Of a stretch of 64,000 nucleotides of DNA, positions 24,655 to 35,790 are shown piece by piece. A program made the position numbers and the translations under genes. Origin of the DNA: Coptis chinensis (Eukaryota > Streptophyta > Magnoliopsida > Ranunculales > Ranunculaceae); contig CM027381.1 of NCBI GenBank assembly GCA_015680905.1, forward strand, positions 68,809,501 through 68,873,500, given 5' to 3'. The first letter of the stretch is position 1. Every line of letters starts with the position of its first letter. The notes beneath the pieces are model-generated. The model searched no databases. It was not told the origin of the DNA and saw only the letters and a program-made list of their open reading frames with translations.

Positions 24655-26548
24655 ATGGATTTCGACGACGAATACGTCATAATAACCAAACAAGATGGAG
24701 TGGTGATGGTGAGGAAGATCAAAACAGTGGTAATAGTGCACTGGTTTGGAGCAATCCCATGGGTGATCTAGATGATAAACCAAGCACATATGGAGCTGGA
24801 AATCAAGGAGCTGAGTCGGACGATCCATTACTGCTTCAGTATCAGCAAGTCAATTTTGAATTTCCTGTTGAGGTTATGGATTTAAGCTATCTTAGACCGG
24901 TGTCTAGGATGTTTCATGATAAACATGTCTCAAGAGTTGTTCTTGAACAACATGTATTTTAATTTCATATATTAGCAGTAGTAGTAGTTAAATATGTACA
25001 TTTTTATTTTTATTTTTTAATTTTAGTTTCATTTTGCGTACATCAGAGATGTGTTATGTATCAGGTTCGGTGCACTCCACGTGTGCTTAAGATGTGGTGG
25101 GATGATATTAAAAAAGTCGGTGCACTTGACCATGTTAGAGATGCAATTCTAGCGACTCTCTTCGGTCATCTAGTTGACATACCTTACAATAAGACTAACA
25201 TTCAGGGAGTTATCAATGGTTTAGGTCAGAGATGGTGGGATAGTACACATACTTTTCACTTCCATCAGGAAGAGTTGGGCTTCACTTCACTAGATTTTTG
25301 TATAATATCTGGTTTGAGTATATGATTAGGTCAGCCATTGAGATGTAGCATTGAATTCCAGAGTTGTGCCCAAATGATGACTTTCTTCCCTTGTCTGACC
25401 AAGGAGTCATATAACAGTGCTGGTGTTAGGATTTCTAGTATCATGGCTGCATACATTACACTGTTGACGAATGATGATGGGTTGCAATTTTTAATAAATT
25501 ATTTGTCACTTGATTCTGATGATGGTCAAGCACATGTTGATGAGTATGTAAGAGCTTTCTGTATGTATTTGATGGGCGTCTTGTTTCTTTCTTTTAGCCA
25601 TTCCACGATTAACTTGGGGTATCTAGCCAACTTTGAGCACTTGCATGAGTTGGGCGGTATTGATTTTGGTAGAGCCATATACTGTAATTTATTGCGTTGT
25701 TTAGATAGGGCTTCTCAACAGACTAGTGTTGTCAGTAGTCCCTAGATGGGAGGGTTTGTCATTCTTTTAGAGGTATGGTTTTATGAGTATTTTTGTGCTG
25801 CAAATCCTATCCTCACAGAGTACACCAATGAGAGGCCTATGCTCAGGGCTTGGCACGGACTTCGTCGAGCTCGTCTGACCAGTGAGATAAGTTATAACAT
25901 AACTTCTGACCAGTGAGATCAAGGTTTAAGGTATCTATTAGTCATTTGCTCCCAGCTATGGATCATATAGGCAATATTCATACGGTTAACAGAATGGGTG
26001 TCAGACGTGAATATCAGATTGGCCAGCCGTCACAGTCAACGTTTTAGCATGGACCTGTACACACATTTGTTCCAGCGCCATATCCCCCTAAGTCAGAGTG
26101 GCCCTGGGTTTTTAGTTTGAGTGATACGAGTGGCCAGATGATTTACCATCCCATTTCTTCTATTGATGATACTTGCGTCATACATTTAGAGTCTGACCTT
26201 GGACATCTACCTATGGTAATTATTTTTATTGGTTTTGGTTTATTATTTTTGTTTATTATGAAAATGTCATAAATTATTAATGAATAATTATTTCAGGATG
26301 AGCTACACATGAGATATGAGACAAGCATTCTTGTAAATGATGGCATGCGCTCCTCGGTATTCGCCTATAGTGTTGAGAGAGAGAGACTTTTTTCCCAGGC
26401 TCATATGGATTATGACGATTTGCAACGCCAGGTTGATGAGTTACAGGCTTAGATTGATTTCATAAGGGTGAGTTCATCACATAGACAGATGGAGAGTTCA
26501 ACACAAGGACAGTCGATGAGGAGTTCACGGCAGAAGAGGCGTATGTAG
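24655..26548 (+). pseudogene. Plant mobile domain (PMD / MAIN-like) gene inside the Harbinger element
   Basis: The reading starts MDFDDEY at 24655, shifts frame, and continues VMDLSYLRPVSRMFHDKH (to about 24960). A short AT-rich, intron-like gap follows, then VRCTPRVLKMWWDDIKKVGA and HTFHFHQEELGFTSLDFCII (25056-25325, one stop), ISSIMAAYITLLTNDDGL and DEYVRAFCMYLMGVLF (25338-25745). A C-terminal tail with the coiled-coil-like SQAHMDYDDLQRQVDELQA closes at the TAG at 26546. The hydrophobic FHFxxxELGFTxxDFxxxxGL and YVRAFxxYLxG patterns are those of the PMD family (MAIN/MAIL1 and transposon-carried relatives). At least three stops and one frameshift make this copy defective. PMD function in transposons is unknown. 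Confidence 0.72.
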
Positions 26549-27821
26549 GGAGTAAGGATTTGATGATTTTATAATATTAAGTTTGTTGTATGACGATTAT
26601 TATTATGTTGTGTGATTTAGAATTGTTCATTTGATCATTTTGATAAGTTCTAATTTACTTCCTTTGATCAATTTGATTTAGCAAATGAATTGCAAATTTT
26701 ATTAATAGAATGACAACTAATACATGATTGCAAAAACATAAAATAAAAATAAATAAATAAAAGACAACTATTACATATCACCCTTATTACATACTACTAG
26801 AGTTACTCTAGTTATCATTTTCTTCATCATTGGCTCCTTCGTCTGCGGAAGCTTCATTTGTACTGCTTGATCCAACCCTTTTTCATATTTAGCTACAATT
26901 GCTTCTTGTTTTAGCTCTAAAACCCTTCGCAAACGAGGATTGACTTTGTTGAGTGACATGACCAACAACCTAGTCTCATTTTCCTCTTCTCTAACACGAA
27001 GTTTTTCTTGCTTCAAAAATAATTTTTTTTGTGTCTTCTCTTGCTTCAATTTCACCATAGTTTGAAATTGCCCATCTAGAATCTCTTCTCTATGTCTTCG
27101 GCTTTCTTTAAAAGCCTTAAGAAATTCATCCATATTTTTAGCATTTGATGCAACATTACCCTCGACAGTAGAAGTAATTTTCTTGTTCTTCTCAATTTCT
27201 TTGCTCTGCTTCCTACCAATCGACCTCTCTAAAAAATCTTCGGTACTGCTAGGATCGTATTCCAAGTACAGTGAAGGTGAAGGGTTAGAGTGAGGCGTTG
27301 AAGGGGTTGAGGGTGAAGAATCGAAGCCTTCAAGATCTCCGGATCTTGCTTTCTTCTTTGGTCTTGGAGCAAGCGTTTCATTGCATAACTGAGTTCTTTG
27401 CCATTTTGGCACATGTTTGACTAGATTATAACAATCTTATCATATCCATGGTTTCCCAGTAGTAACCGCATAAGTTGTTGACGCGTCTGTAAGCTACGTT
27501 TATTAAAAAAAAACAAAAACAAGATCAATATCAAGTAGTATATAAACGAATCTTACAATGTCTTCACGTCCCCACCCACTTGGAGGTTATTCTTCAAGCT
27601 TTCTTAGTATAACATGATATTTGTTGAAGAACGGTAAAAGAATCGCCCAACGTTGTGAGACTCCCTTCCACTTACGGTTGTGGTTAAAATCTTGAATTTC
27701 ACTCATCCTAGCCATAATCCGTTTCCAATAAACTTGTTTCGATTGATCATTCCCTACTATAAGATATTCTCCAATCTCAATCCACGCTCTAGTAAAAGCA
27801 ATTAGGAATATACAACTTAAT

Positions 27822-28522
27822 TGTACTTACTCTTTACCAATTACCAAACTATACAAACCTTTTGTCTTGTAAGTGTCTTGTACTTCTTAATTAAATCCGA
27901 GCCTAGTGTAGATACACTATATCCTTAAGATAGATTTTCCCCCTCACGGTGCTTGAAGGTTGATGGGAAACTGTCTCCCAAGATAGAATGGATTTCCTTT
28001 TATAGAAAGCTAGCACTTCAATTCTATAGAATCAGCGAACACAACATAGTATTTGACTAAGAACAGGGGGAGAAGAGAAAGATCAGAACTCTGTGTGATC
28101 TGGTGTCCCTTTCTCTCCAAATTCATCCACTATTTATAGGTGAGTGGTGCCTCTTCGAAACAACACAGTGACTCTTGGGAAAAAGTAAGCAACTCTTTGA
28201 AAAGTCACATATTTTGAAAAGACACACCATTTCGGTATAAAGCAATGTTTCAAACCAGTGCTTATTTCGAAAGGTCACACCTTTTCGACATGATGCACTG
28301 TTTTGAACCAGTGCACATTTCAAAAGGTTGCACCTTTTTGGCATAATACACTGTTTCGAACCAGTGCACCCTTTCGAACCAGTACACTCTTTCGAAAAGG
28401 TTTTTTTTCACTTTACGTACTGTTTCTTTTCAGAAACCCATTTCATATCAATATGAGATAACTTAGGAGACAAATTACTCATTCATATCTCAAATGGATT
28501 TGAGCAAATCATTTTTCTAACA
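27822..28522 (-). mobile_element. Solo-LTR-like insertion in Harbinger ORF1
   Basis: On the minus strand the insert begins TGTTAGAAAAATG and ends AAGTACA, a TG..CA layout of about 700 bp. It carries a TATA box TATAAATA (28138-28131) with tandem repeats upstream of it, as in LTR U3 regions. The two flanks are the adjoining parts of one SANT domain. I did not find a clean 5-bp target duplication, so the left border is approximate. Confidence 0.5.
28185..28400 (-). repeat. About 54-bp tandem repeats in the putative U3
   Basis: Three to four degenerate units built on TTCGAAAGGTCACACC..TGCACTGTTTCGAACCAGTGCAC lie just upstream (minus strand) of the TATA box at 28131-28138. Confidence 0.7.
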
Positions 28523-29070
28523 ATATTTTCTTCATTTGTCCAACTTGGACCCTTGCCTTGTTTTGGTTGTGACATTGAGAGTGTTGTGTGTGAAATGGTT
28601 GAGTTGTTTGATAAGAATGTTTAAGTTGAGTGTACGTAAAATGAAGAAGGAGATTAGTGTAGATATATGGATGTAGAATTCCGGCCGTTTTTTGTCTGTT
28701 TTTTTTTTGTTGGAGCACGCGACATTGGCAATAGCGTGAGACATTAGGAGTGGCACATGACAGTACCACTAGCGCGGTGTGCTGGTCAAAGTCAAAAAAA
28801 AATTTGGGGCGACATTTGCAATGGCGCACGACATTACCACTGTCGCTCTGCATCAGCATATGAAATCCCAAATTTGTGAACAAGAATGCGGCTGGATAGG
28901 TGATGTGACCGAATTTGCTTCCACCTAGAGTTGGATTTCCGTGAAATTCCGAGTTTTGGAAGCAAATTTGAAGAATTTGGGAGGTGATACTACCACCTAG
29001 AGATGCTCTTACTGACCATGAAATCTTTGAGATTTATGTAATTCTATTTTGAGGCTTCCACTACTGTCCT

Positions 29071-30599
29071 TGTAGAGAGGCTCTTGTCAACATGCTTTCC
29101 TTTGATGAAGTTTTAAGTAGCATAAATGCCTAAGAACTTCATGCAATTCATTAAAGTACTTACAATCTTTGTTTGCAATCCCTGTATATTATAGGTATAA
29201 GCAATGCATCACAATTGTGTATCAAATAATAAGCTATATTTACTTAAAATTAAATATGTTCATTTGACCACAATTAAACCTGGATAAACTTTCTTTATAG
29301 TCCATACCATACTCAGACACCTTACACATGTGCCACCACATACAAAAACACACAAAATATGTCAAAGGAGGATCATATCATAGAGACTTTCAAAGGGAAC
29401 AATGGAGATTTTTACGTACAACTTCACTTTGAATGTCCACGAAAAAATGGGAATGACTCGTATCTATCTTCATAGCATATATGCATATTGATCTAGGCAT
29501 ACAAATGCATACTGACCAAGGAATACTAACATTAAAACTAATCACAAAAAGAAGACGCATGAAAATAAAGAGAAAAAAATGGAATTCAGTAAATCAATAT
29601 ATAATAATACAAATTCAGAAACTAACAAAATTATGAAACCGTAACTTCAATACCAAATTTTAGTATCACTATATCACCAATTATTCACACATGAGACACG
29701 CTACAGCAACTTCAAATAAATCTAAATAACTTGAAGAAAAAGAAAAGGAGATTTAGTTATTGAACGTTATGTTGTCGATCATTTTTAACACATTCGTATA
29801 TTGAATTATTAGTCCAAGTAATAATGCAACTAAGGATGCCCTTGTTCCCACATAGTTGCCCCGACGAGGGAAGTGCATAATGCATGTCTAAACAGGGGGA
29901 AAAAAAAACCATATTTAAAAAAGAGAATATATGATGAAAAAGTGAGCACTGACCACTATAACAAAATAAAAGTGTACTATGTAATTCCCGATTCATAAAA
30001 AAGAAGTAAAAATCACTTTAAAAATTTAAGCTAAAATTAGATGAGCCGCATAGAAGTACAATAGCGTTATTCGACTTGGAAAGGTTAAAGCTAAAATAGC
30101 ATCCATGTCTTTGTCTCTACAAAGAAAGGACAATTACAAATTTTCTATCGGGTAAAAAATTCTACATGCACTATGTTTTAGGCATATAGTGGTTGTTGCT
30201 AAAATAGATTTAACAAATCAAATCGAATGTAATAGAGGTGTAGAAAGTTTACTCACAAATTTTGGTGTAACACGTTTACAAACAATTTTGTTCTTTGAAG
30301 TTCAGTTAGGTACAATCACAATGTAATATGGATAATGAGTCATGAAATATTAAATTTGGATAGCTTGTTTCAGATGATTAATTAGTTAATACATGCTTAC
30401 GTTGTAAAGAAAGGATACACATAGGTTACTTGAGTAGCTGTACATTTGCATACAACCAAAAAAATCTAGCACGTCTCTCTCGAAACTACCATGCATCACC
30501 TCTGCTTGCAGATACTGACCTGATTAGTTATATCTATCATCATAAACAACCAAATAAACCAAGCAAGAACTAAAATCAATTAAGTCACATATGGATACT
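29071..30599. other. AT-rich intergenic, nothing recognised
   Basis: No further SCPL exon or transposon end could be identified. Short open frames lack family motifs. Confidence 0.45.
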
Positions 30600-30899
30600 A
30601 TCATCATTAACTCGGGTGTCTCTTAAATCATCAAAATTAGAAGTTTGTATCCTAAAATTTCTATAAATCAATCAAAGATTCGAGATGTCCATAAAAGCAA
30701 ACAAAACAAACAAATGGGTATTCTAAAAAACAATCATAAATCCAAAATTCCAATAAGAAATCACTTGAGCAAATGCACCAATATTACCAAAGGGGTATTA
30801 TCATTATGTGAAGCTTTAGATAATGGTGATAACTTCAAAAGAGTTTGTTTTAGAAGTGAGGTTCATCCTAAATTGTTTAGAGTTTGAGTCTGGGAGTTG

Positions 30900-31645
30900 T
30901 GAAGAAGAAAGATAGACTAATGTATGGATTAGATTGGTTTTAAGCTAATGAAAACATTGAAAGCTTTAGTTGTTGGTATTGAAATGACTTAAAAATATGG
31001 AAAGAAAGATTGATTAAAACTTGAAATAAGAACAACAAGTAAAATAAGATTGAAGATTGAAATAACAAGAAGTAAATAACAAGTTTTGATTGAAAGGAAA
31101 TAAAACAATAATAGAGTAAGAACTTGAAATGAAAAACTAGACAAGAAATTAAACAAACCAAAGGGTTTGGATCATAAGACAACGGATGGTTTCTCTCTCC
31201 CTTACTTTTGGGTTATATACACTTACTTTTGCCTTTTACATATTTGCTCTTCTCCATTACAAATTAGACACCTCATACTCCACTTTTGCTTTTGCTTTTT
31301 GGTTTCTTCTTGACCAAGGTAGGTTTTAGGAGAATGTCATATTTGAGATAAGGGCCTCCATCTCTGGTCTTCTGAATTGAGGGCTTTGACTTTTAACTTT
31401 GACTATTGACTTTGACCGTTGACTTTAACTTTTTTAGCACTTTTCTATAGCAGCTTCTGGTTTTCATAATAAGCGTGATTAAGGCTCCTTTTGGTGCTAA
31501 AATGCAGCTTTTATGATAAGTGGTCTGAAATACTCCTTAACCTAAAAAAGACAATAAAAACTATGAGTTGTCTTTTCGTTAAGCGTAAGAAAGGTTGTAA
31601 TGCAGCAATAAACGGGTAATCAAATGCACATTTTGGAGCTGATCA
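30900..31645 (-). repeat. 3' LTR of element A (left border uncertain)
   Basis: On the minus strand the LTR starts TGATCAGCTCC directly after the purine-rich GGTGGTGG and the GCTTGAGGACAAGCAAGATG motif that precedes 3' LTRs in this lineage. It contains a TATATAA at about 31210 and shares words (AATAAGAACAACAAG in plus orientation) with the LTR at 58.4-59.3 kb. Confidence 0.5.
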
Positions 31646-32568
31646 CCACCACCAAATAGCATCTTGCTTGTCCTCAAGCAAGGATGAGAGAAAAAACTAA
31701 GATTACAAATGAGTGATTTATTATAAGTTATACTAATCTCGTTTCGCAAAGTGCGATTGCATTGACCATATGCAACAAGGCCATAAACCACTAGAAATTC
31801 CCTAGTAGACGAGCTTTAAGCCTCATGAGAGTTTTCTAGTGAAGGTACTCACAAACTTCTTCTATTTAGTACAAAGGGTCTTGTTTCCTTATTTATTCTC
31901 AGAAGTTTATACATCTTATTAGCGGTGAATAAGGACAAGCTCCTTTGAACTTAAAATAACATATATACAGTAATTTAATCATCTAAAAATAAATGTGCAA
32001 AACATGAGCAATGAAATGCAAAAGCAGAGTCGTTTCCGAGGCTTTTAGAGAGCTTCCTTAAGTTGAGTTCTCACAAGGGTGTGTTGTAATTACAACTCTC
32101 TGATAGATTCACTGAAGGTTCATTCTCTCAAGTGCAGCATACACTTATATTCCTTGCATACTCAAATGACGTCCAAAGAAACCATGGTCGATTGATCACG
32201 CTTGCCACTTACTGTCACACCATCCTATTCCTAATCGAGCTAGAGGTATTTTATTAGGAGTTATGGGGCTAGGGTGATGGTTTAGAAAGAAAAAGGAAGG
32301 AAAAAACAAAATCTGATAAGTCGAGAAACTGGGTCTTCAAGATACTTGTAACCGTAGAAGAACCTCATTTTGTTCTTTAGCTTTCGAATTGTGATACATT
32401 CTTTTAGCGCTTTAGTTTTGCGACTCCATTTGATTTTGAATTTTGGGAGTTCTAACCTTGTTTTTGTTTCTTTTCGTTTCTAATATTGTCTCATTTTGAT
32501 TTTGAACTTTTGGGAGATTCAATATTTTTGACTCCTTCGATTTTTTTTGGAGTTTTGGTTTTTTGATT

Positions 32569-32612
<44 letters not shown>

Positions 32613-33560
32613 TTTTTTTTTCCTTCTATTTGAAGCAAATAATTGTTCTGTTTTTGTACAAGGTCCTCTCTTCTCTTTTTCTGGACATCCATCCAATTAT
32701 CAAATTGTTAGCTGGGTAAGCTTTTTATTGTGTGTTGTGATGGGTTAGAAATTTTTTGGTGAAGAATAAAAAGGATTTTAGAAAGGGTGAAGGCTCAAGA
32801 GGGGTAACTAGAGAAAACTATCTTTTTGGTTTTTTAATATTTATTTGGCTATATCGATCCAAAAAGGGCCTAAATTCTCTCTTAGGATATGGCGTGGTGA
32901 TCAAGCAAGTGGACGTGTGGTCTTTCTATCCGGACATCCTTTGTGTCATCACTTAATAATCATTTAGATGAGGCTTTTGGCTAGATTCTAACAGGATATA
33001 CAAACAAATGCTATATACAAACAAATGCTGATGCATGCCATTCATGAAAAGATGCATAAACTGTTGTACGTATATTAGTCTAAGTACGAAGAACAAGTCC
33101 TTACTCTATTGCTATAATGAGACTTTTAAACTTTTTATTCATCATAGAAAAAAAGAAACAAGACTTTTTAATACTAAACGGAAAAATATTTTTGGACTTT
33201 TTCATTTTTTTAGAAAGGAAGAAACATACTATTATATCTACTATATAGAAAATGCATAGGTTTTTCAAAATGTTACTATACCACCCCCAAATAGAACTAT
33301 GTTTTATCCTTAAAGTATGAAGAGATAAGGAAAGAGATTACTATAGAAATATGAGCAAAAACGGCAATACACCTGTATTCATGATGAAAATATGCCACCC
33401 CCAAATAAGTTTGGGGCGTGGATTGTTTGATATAGAACGAGAACTACATGGTTTATCATACTAAGGATATTTATTCTACTATAAAATCTTTTTGGCTTTT
33501 TATATTTTTTTTGAAAACATATATGAAATGCAAGAAAGAAAACTGGAAAATTTTGGCATG
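31646..33560 (-). other. Element A 3' untranslated region
   Basis: Non-coding region between the env-like ORF and the 3' LTR, with purine-tract-like CACCCCCAAATA (plus) copies at about 33280 and 33395. It is homologous to 59334-60960 (shared TGCTTGTCCTCAAGCAA, GCAACAAGGCCnTAAACCAC, TCCCTAGT, ATATCGATCCAAAnAG words). Confidence 0.65.
32571..32607. repeat. 37-bp poly-T run
   Basis: An uninterrupted T homopolymer in the element A 3' region. The homologous place at about 60.15 kb lacks it, so it is a local expansion. Confidence 0.9.
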
Positions 33561-33569
33561 ATGTATTTG

Positions 33570-34770
33570 TTTTACCTTTTACTCATATACCAAATTCCAC
33601 AAGAAAAGAAACAAAATAAAACAAGCAAATAATATTAAGTATATAATTAAACTTATACTATGCCATACACGTAAGAAAGAAACAGAAAAATAAATAAATC
33701 CAACTATACGGACACTAGGGAGAATCCTAGTCAGAATCCGTGCGTGACTCGTCTCGACGTCTAGAAGATCCTTCTCCCTACTGACGTCGGGACCTAGCAT
33801 GTCTATCATTACGCGAGAGCACGACTCTGATGCTCTGCAGTGTTCTAGTGACACTGTGCTGAAAACGTTGCTGCTCCTGCTGGAAGGACCGCTGCTCCTC
33901 TCTGATGGTCTGCTGTTCCGCTATAATGTTCCCTTGAGTTTCCCTAAGCTGGTGGAGGTACGAATGCAGAATCCTCTGGCCTCCATGGAGGAAGTGAATT
34001 CCATCCATGGGCTAAGTGAATTGTCGAGTGGCATCTTCAGCGAAGTAATCCACCTTCTCAGTCGGGCGTGCTTGCTCAGCGGCTCTGGCGGCAAGTGGAA
34101 TCCATAACTTCTGGTCGCAGTAAGCATAGATAGGACATGCGGTAGCGTCCTTGACCTCCACTAGGGCGTCTGTGGCCTCAAACCCATAGTGTTACATGAT
34201 CTTGGTGACCAGCATTGGTAGAGGGGCTGTTGACTTCTTCGGTTTGCAAAGTTGCTCAAAGATAAAAGAGACAATACAGAAGCTGTTCTTCTGCTCTTGA
34301 AGAATCCATAAAAGATGAAACATCTCCTTACCAATATCCGAAGGCTTGGTTGAGCCTAGCAGGTTGTAAGCTGTCCACTGAGATACTGCCAGCTGGTTCT
34401 TTCGTAGCAAACTCTGACACGCACAGTAGAAGTGTCTTTACCATCATCACGTCGATGGTCTTTCCGTCTGGGGATTGTTCTGTTTGAACATAAGCCTTTA
34501 GAGGAATCGCCAGAACTCCACTCACCACCTCTTTGGTGAGCTCCAGCGAGCGACTATCCTTAACAACCGTGATACGATCATCCTCCCCTCTAAGCATGTA
34601 GTTATAAAACGAAAGAGTAAGAGAGGGATAATAAGTCGCACCTTCCAACAAAACCAAAGGTTCCCATCCTTTTCTTCTAATCTCATCCCTGAAGTGCACT
34701 TCAAACATATCGGAATAGAAGAGGTCTTGAAAATTTTGCTCCAGTATGATTTTAAGAACTCGAGCAATTT
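33570..34770 (-). pseudogene. Env-position ORF of element A (putative plant transposon protein domain)
   Basis: Minus-strand segments: FEVHFRDEIRRKGWEPLVLL, YPSLTLSFYNYMLRGEDD and SRSLELTKEVVSGVLAIPL (34708-34328), then LRKNQLAVSQWTAYNLLG and STAPLPMLVTKIM (34410-34192), then a Gln-rich helical tail REEQRSFQQEQQRFQHSV (34008-33778). The same order occurs in the ORF at 63102-64000. The position after integrase and before the polypurine tract, and the RGWE..L / FY..L pattern, match the putative plant transposon protein domain of Athila-like elements. Frames shift at least twice. The role of the protein is not established. Confidence 0.65.
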
Positions 34771-34786
34771 GGAGTAGGAATTGATA

Positions 34787-35039
34787 AAATTGGGGTTTTG
34801 AGTTGGAATGGGGGTTGAAAATAGAGCAGGCTGTAAAAAAATTGGAGTGGTGGTGTGAATAGGTGTAGGGGCGGTTGCGAGTTAGAAGGGGGCGGGCGCG
34901 AGTTAAATTGGGTGGCTAGGGTTGGGGATTTTCGTGAGGAAGAAGAAGGAATGTGGGCGGTCACGTGGGCTAAATAGTTTGATGGCACATGCCTTACACG
35001 TGTCTCTTTAATGAAATTGAAATTTTGGCCCAAGCCCAA
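34787..35039 (-). other. Proline/serine-rich open frame before the env-like ORF
   Basis: A Pro/Ser-rich reading (SSSSRKSPTLA, PPPSNSQPPLHLFTPP) leads towards the plant-transposon-protein segment. It may be its N-terminal tail or leader; I do not recognise a domain. Confidence 0.3.
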
Positions 35040-35379
35040 ATAAAATCAGGAAATTCCGATCTTGTTCTCAGTGCCTTGCCAACTTCAAGGGTTGATCCGC
35101 GCTTTGTTACTCGTCCGATATTGATCCGTGAGGTACCAAAACGATCAGCATAAAAAATGCAACATAACAGTATAGGGTACACTCACATCTAATGGTGGAT
35201 GAAAAATAGATAATGGAAAGAACTGTTCAGGAACTGTAGGGAAATATGTATAGATAATAGAAGGAAAATTTTAATTAATTTTTTTGGGTTTTGAATAAGT
35301 TTGACTGAAATTTTAAAAATGTGGGTCATTTTAAGTCAGATTTCCAATACTTGGAAGTTTTTGAAAACTCGAGTCAATC

Positions 35380-35790
35380 CTAACCAGATGGCTGGATTAC
35401 TCTCCTCAGCTGTGCTTGATGAGCAAATGGATGGCACATAAAAATCGTAAAAACTGAATTATTATGAGGTTGAAGACTGGGGCAAGTTGATGTTTGACAA
35501 TTCAAGCACCAGCCTTCTCTCATAGTTCGTCTCTTACGTGCGTATGAACTCTTACTTAAACCAGGAATGATTTTTGGTATATGTGTCCATATCTTAAGCT
35601 GCAGTTCTCTAGGAAGTGCTTGCCCATGATCATTGAAACTGATCCATCTAGTGTTACTAAGTGGAGGATTTTTCTTTGCTACAGAAGACATTTTTGAATT
35701 TTTTTCCAGAAACGAGAGAAATTTAAAAGGGTTTGTAAGAAAGGAAAATTTTGAAATTTTGAGTCTTTTAATGTCAGATTCTCGAGACAA
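35380..35790 (-). CDS. Unrecognised 136-residue ORF between integrase and env-like ORF of element A
   Basis: An open frame on the element's coding strand: a basic N-terminus (SRESDIKRLKISKFSFLTN), a middle with KMSSVAKKNPPLSNTRWISF, and a Cys-containing segment GWCLNCQTSTCPS followed by HNNSVFTIFMCHPFAHQ. The spacing of Cys and His could allow metal binding, but it is not a standard zinc knuckle. It could be a real accessory protein of this lineage or chance open sequence. Confidence 0.3.
   Translation of the reverse strand: MSRESDIKRLKISKFSFLTNPFKFLSFLEKNSKMSSVAKKNPPLSNTRWISFNDHGQALPRELQLKIWTHIPKIIPGLSKSSYARKRRTMREGWCLNCQTSTCPSLQPHNNSVFTIFMCHPFAHQAQLRRVIQPSG

Larger units (their letters stand above)
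26771..28575 (-). pseudogene. Harbinger ORF1-type Myb/SANT-like protein, split and decayed
   Basis: The start MSQPKQGKGPSWTNEENI is at 28575-28523 (minus). It is interrupted by an LTR-like insert (27822-28522) and resumes LIAFTRAWIEIGEYLIVGND and YWKRIMARMSEIQDFNHNRK with KWKGVSQRWAILLPFFNKYH (27805-27595). After a stop/intron-like gap, the C-terminal part KHVPKWQRTQLCNETLAPRP, KKKARSGDLEG and a long charged coiled-coil segment runs from 27416 to 26771. The layout (SANT/trihelix-like DNA-binding domain, basic patch, helical C-terminus) is that of the Harbinger ORF1 / NAM-associated C-terminal family, which works with the transposase in binding element ends and nuclear import. The split and frame problems make it non-functional here. 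Confidence 0.75.
24393..29008. mobile_element. PIF/Harbinger-type element (4.6 kb) carrying a PMD gene
   Basis: The terminal inverted repeats GAGCATCTCTAGGTGGT (left) and their complement (right) are flanked by TTA on both sides (24390-24392, 29009-29011). The minus strand holds a Myb/SANT-like ORF1 of Harbinger type (26771-28575). The plus strand holds a plant-mobile-domain gene (24655-26548). The two genes converge. I find no DDE/PIF transposase on either strand, so the element is probably non-autonomous. Subterminal regions share GCGC..CAATA..GTCGC words in both orientations. It was inserted a few bases downstream of an SCPL exon donor site. Confidence 0.85.
23270..29070 (-). pseudogene. 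Serine carboxypeptidase-like (SCPL) pseudogene split by a transposon
   Basis: Minus-strand remnants in gene order: 29018-29070, ending NYINLKDFM with an in-frame TAG before it and donor GTCAGT; 24296-24060, joining as IGNALMDYQTNQG, then MMDYAWGHALIPDGVHE and LHNYYGDMYSLYTPMC; about 24058-24028, with donor GTAAGT; 23890-23755, RELRKIPSGYD, NRPDVQEALHANI and IPWALC; and a faint remnant of the GDTD region near 23390-23420. These match the S10 carboxypeptidase family, whose active members cleave or acyl-transfer in vacuoles. Upstream exons with the catalytic Ser (GESYAG) are not found, and the Asp/His end is degraded. A 4.6-kb Harbinger element occupies the intron between the first two remnants. 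Confidence 0.75.

Noticed and set aside
28509-28883. 124-codon minus-strand open frame
   Set aside because: It is out of frame with the SANT reading that starts at 28575 and has no family motif.
29757-29996. Possible upstream SCPL exon
   Set aside because: The reading shows no carboxypeptidase motif such as GGPGCSS or GESYAG.
32412-32696. Lys-rich open frame on the minus strand
   Set aside because: It is the translation of the poly-T run and adjacent low-complexity DNA.
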